Positions 5,268 to 6,230 of a DNA stretch of 6,230 nucleotides are shown in pieces. The DNA is taken from NCBI GenBank assembly GCA_021807965.1, contig JAKBCI010000106.1, forward strand, positions 1 through 6,230, in the 5' to 3' direction. The translations under genes and the position numbers were made by a program. Numbering within the stretch: position 1 is the first letter of the stretch; each line of letters starts with the position of its first letter. Under the pieces are notes generated by a model that worked only from the letters and a program-made list of their open reading frames with translations, did no database searches and was not told where the DNA came from. Origin of the DNA: Actinomycetes bacterium (GTDB taxonomy: Bacteria; Actinomycetota; Acidimicrobiia; Acidimicrobiales; RAAP-2).

Positions 5268-6230
5268 GCCTGCTCGAGATTCGCGATCTGCGCATCGACT
5301 ACCGGACCGAGTCGGGGACCTTGCGCGCCGTCGACGACGTCAGCCTCGTCGTGGACCGGGGCGACGCCGTTGGCGTGGTCGGCGAGTCCGGGTGCGGCAA
5401 GTCCACGCTGGGTCTCGCCATACCGCTGCTGCTGCCGCCCAACGCGACCGTCGCCGGTGGTTCGATCCTCCTCGACGGGACGTCGATCGCCGACCTGAGC
5501 GAGCGCGAGCTGAACCGACTGCGCTGGACAACCGTCTCGTTCATCTTTCAGGGGGCGATGAACGCGCTGAACCCCGTGCAACGCATCGACCAGCAGATCA
5601 TCGAGGCCATTCGGATCCACGAGCCCGAGACCTCGACGGCCACGGCGCGCGCGCGGGTCGCCGAGCTGCTCGGTCTGGTCGGCATCGCGTCGTCGCGAGC
5701 CGCGAGCTACCCGCACGAGTTCTCCGGTGGCATGCGCCAGCGAGCGATGATCGCGATGGCGCTCGCCTGCCAGCCGGCCCTGGTCATCGCCGACGAGCCC
5801 ACGACCGCCCTCGACGCGATCAGCCAGGATCAGATCCTCCAGCTCCTGCGCGACCTTCGCCGCCGTCGCGGCCAGGGCCTCATCATGATCTCGCACGATC
5901 TCGCGGCCATCATGCGGGTCTGTGATCGAATCGTCGTCATGTACGCCGGCGTGATTGTGGAGACCGGCACGACGGCTGACGTCCTCGGCCGGCGCGACGC
6001 GGCGCTCGGGACGATTCATCCCTACACTCGAGCGCTACTCGACGCGCACCCGGACCTGCACGGTCCGCGCGTACTAGCCCCCGGGCTGTCGGGCCACCCG
6101 CCGGACCTCGCCCACCCGATCGCGGGCTGTCGGTTCGCCGACCGCTGCGCGCACGCGACCGACCACTGCCGCGCCGCGGCGCCGGCGCTGGTCGCCGTCT
6201 CGCGCGACCACGATGTCCGCTGCCACTTCG
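5264..6230 (+). CDS. ABC transporter ATP-binding protein, DppD/OppD type, cut by the right edge
   Basis: Cytoplasmic ATPase that drives the importer. The ATG at 5264 has GGAG at 5254-5257 six bases upstream and overlaps the preceding stop by 4 bases. The frame is open for 322 residues to the window end without a stop, and the protein must be close to complete. Motifs: Walker [10 protein letters not shown] (40-48), Q-loop Q96 in [15 protein letters not shown] signature FSGGMRQR (153-160), Walker B ALVIADEP (172-179) with catalytic E178, D-loop ALDA (182-185) and switch H211 in SHD. All catalytic residues are present. The C-terminal oligopeptide-transporter domain follows, with HPYTRALL (252-259), HPPDL (278-282) and four conserved cysteines C289, C295, C302 and C320. 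These resemble the cysteines that hold a [4Fe-4S] cluster in characterised DppD/OppD proteins. A paired DppF-type ATPase is expected immediately downstream, outside the window. Confidence 0.96.
   Translation, partial: MSLLEIRDLRIDYRTESGTLRAVDDVSLVVDRGDAVGVVGESGCGKSTLGLAIPLLLPPNATVAGGSILLDGTSIADLSERELNRLRWTTVSFIFQGAMNALNPVQRIDQQIIEAIRIHEPETSTATARARVAELLGLVGIASSRAASYPHEFSGGMRQRAMIAMALACQPALVIADEPTTALDAISQDQILQLLRDLRRRRGQGLIMISHDLAAIMRVCDRIVVMYAGVIVETGTTADVLGRRDAALGTIHPYTRALLDAHPDLHGPRVLAPGLSGHPPDLAHPIAGCRFADRCAHATDHCRAAAPALVAVSRDHDVRCHF

Noticed and set aside
5051..6019. Long minus-strand frame opposite the DppC/DppD-type genes
   Set aside because: Antisense shadow in the same way. The plus strand carries all ABC ATPase motifs, and the minus frame has no recognisable protein features or ribosome site.

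Overview
The window is a GC-rich (by eye roughly two-thirds G+C), almost fully coding stretch of bacterial chromosome. GTG starts, strong G/C bias at third codon positions, a twin-arginine-exported solute-binding protein, and a PdxH closest to actinobacterial forms as I remember them all suggest an actinobacterium, possibly an uncultured or acidimicrobial-type lineage. No rRNA, tRNA or taxonomic marker is present, so this placement is inference.

Layout, left to right. (1) At 1-478 (+) is the C-terminal three quarters of a pyridoxamine/pyridoxine 5'-phosphate oxidase (PdxH), cut by the left edge. (2) At 495-1586 (-), converging on pdxH with a 16-base gap, is a PLP-dependent fold-type III enzyme of the D-serine dehydratase / D-threonine aldolase family. 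The gap holds a 15-bp tandem duplication and a possible terminator hairpin. (3) At 1587-1730 is a divergent control region with an AT-richer promoter-like patch and a perfect 16-bp palindrome. (4) From 1731 rightward runs a peptide-type ABC importer operon: Tat-exported substrate-binding protein (1731-3392), DppB-type permease (3424-4392), DppC-type permease (4389-5267) and DppD-type ATPase (5264 to the right edge, still open). The last three genes overlap by 4 bases each, so they are probably translationally coupled. A DppF-type ATPase is expected just beyond the window.

How the genes may work together (inference): the importer brings in peptides or similar solutes, the divergent enzyme could break down a D-amino acid, and PdxH makes the PLP that this enzyme needs. 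The shared upstream region would allow co-regulation of importer and enzyme.

I found no CRISPR array, insertion sequence, RNA gene or clearly novel system. The observations most worth checking are the palindromic operator candidate, unusual residues at cofactor and substrate positions in PdxH, the H-x-C metal motif that favours a D-serine dehydratase reading of the PLP enzyme, and the non-lipidated Tat signal on the binding protein.
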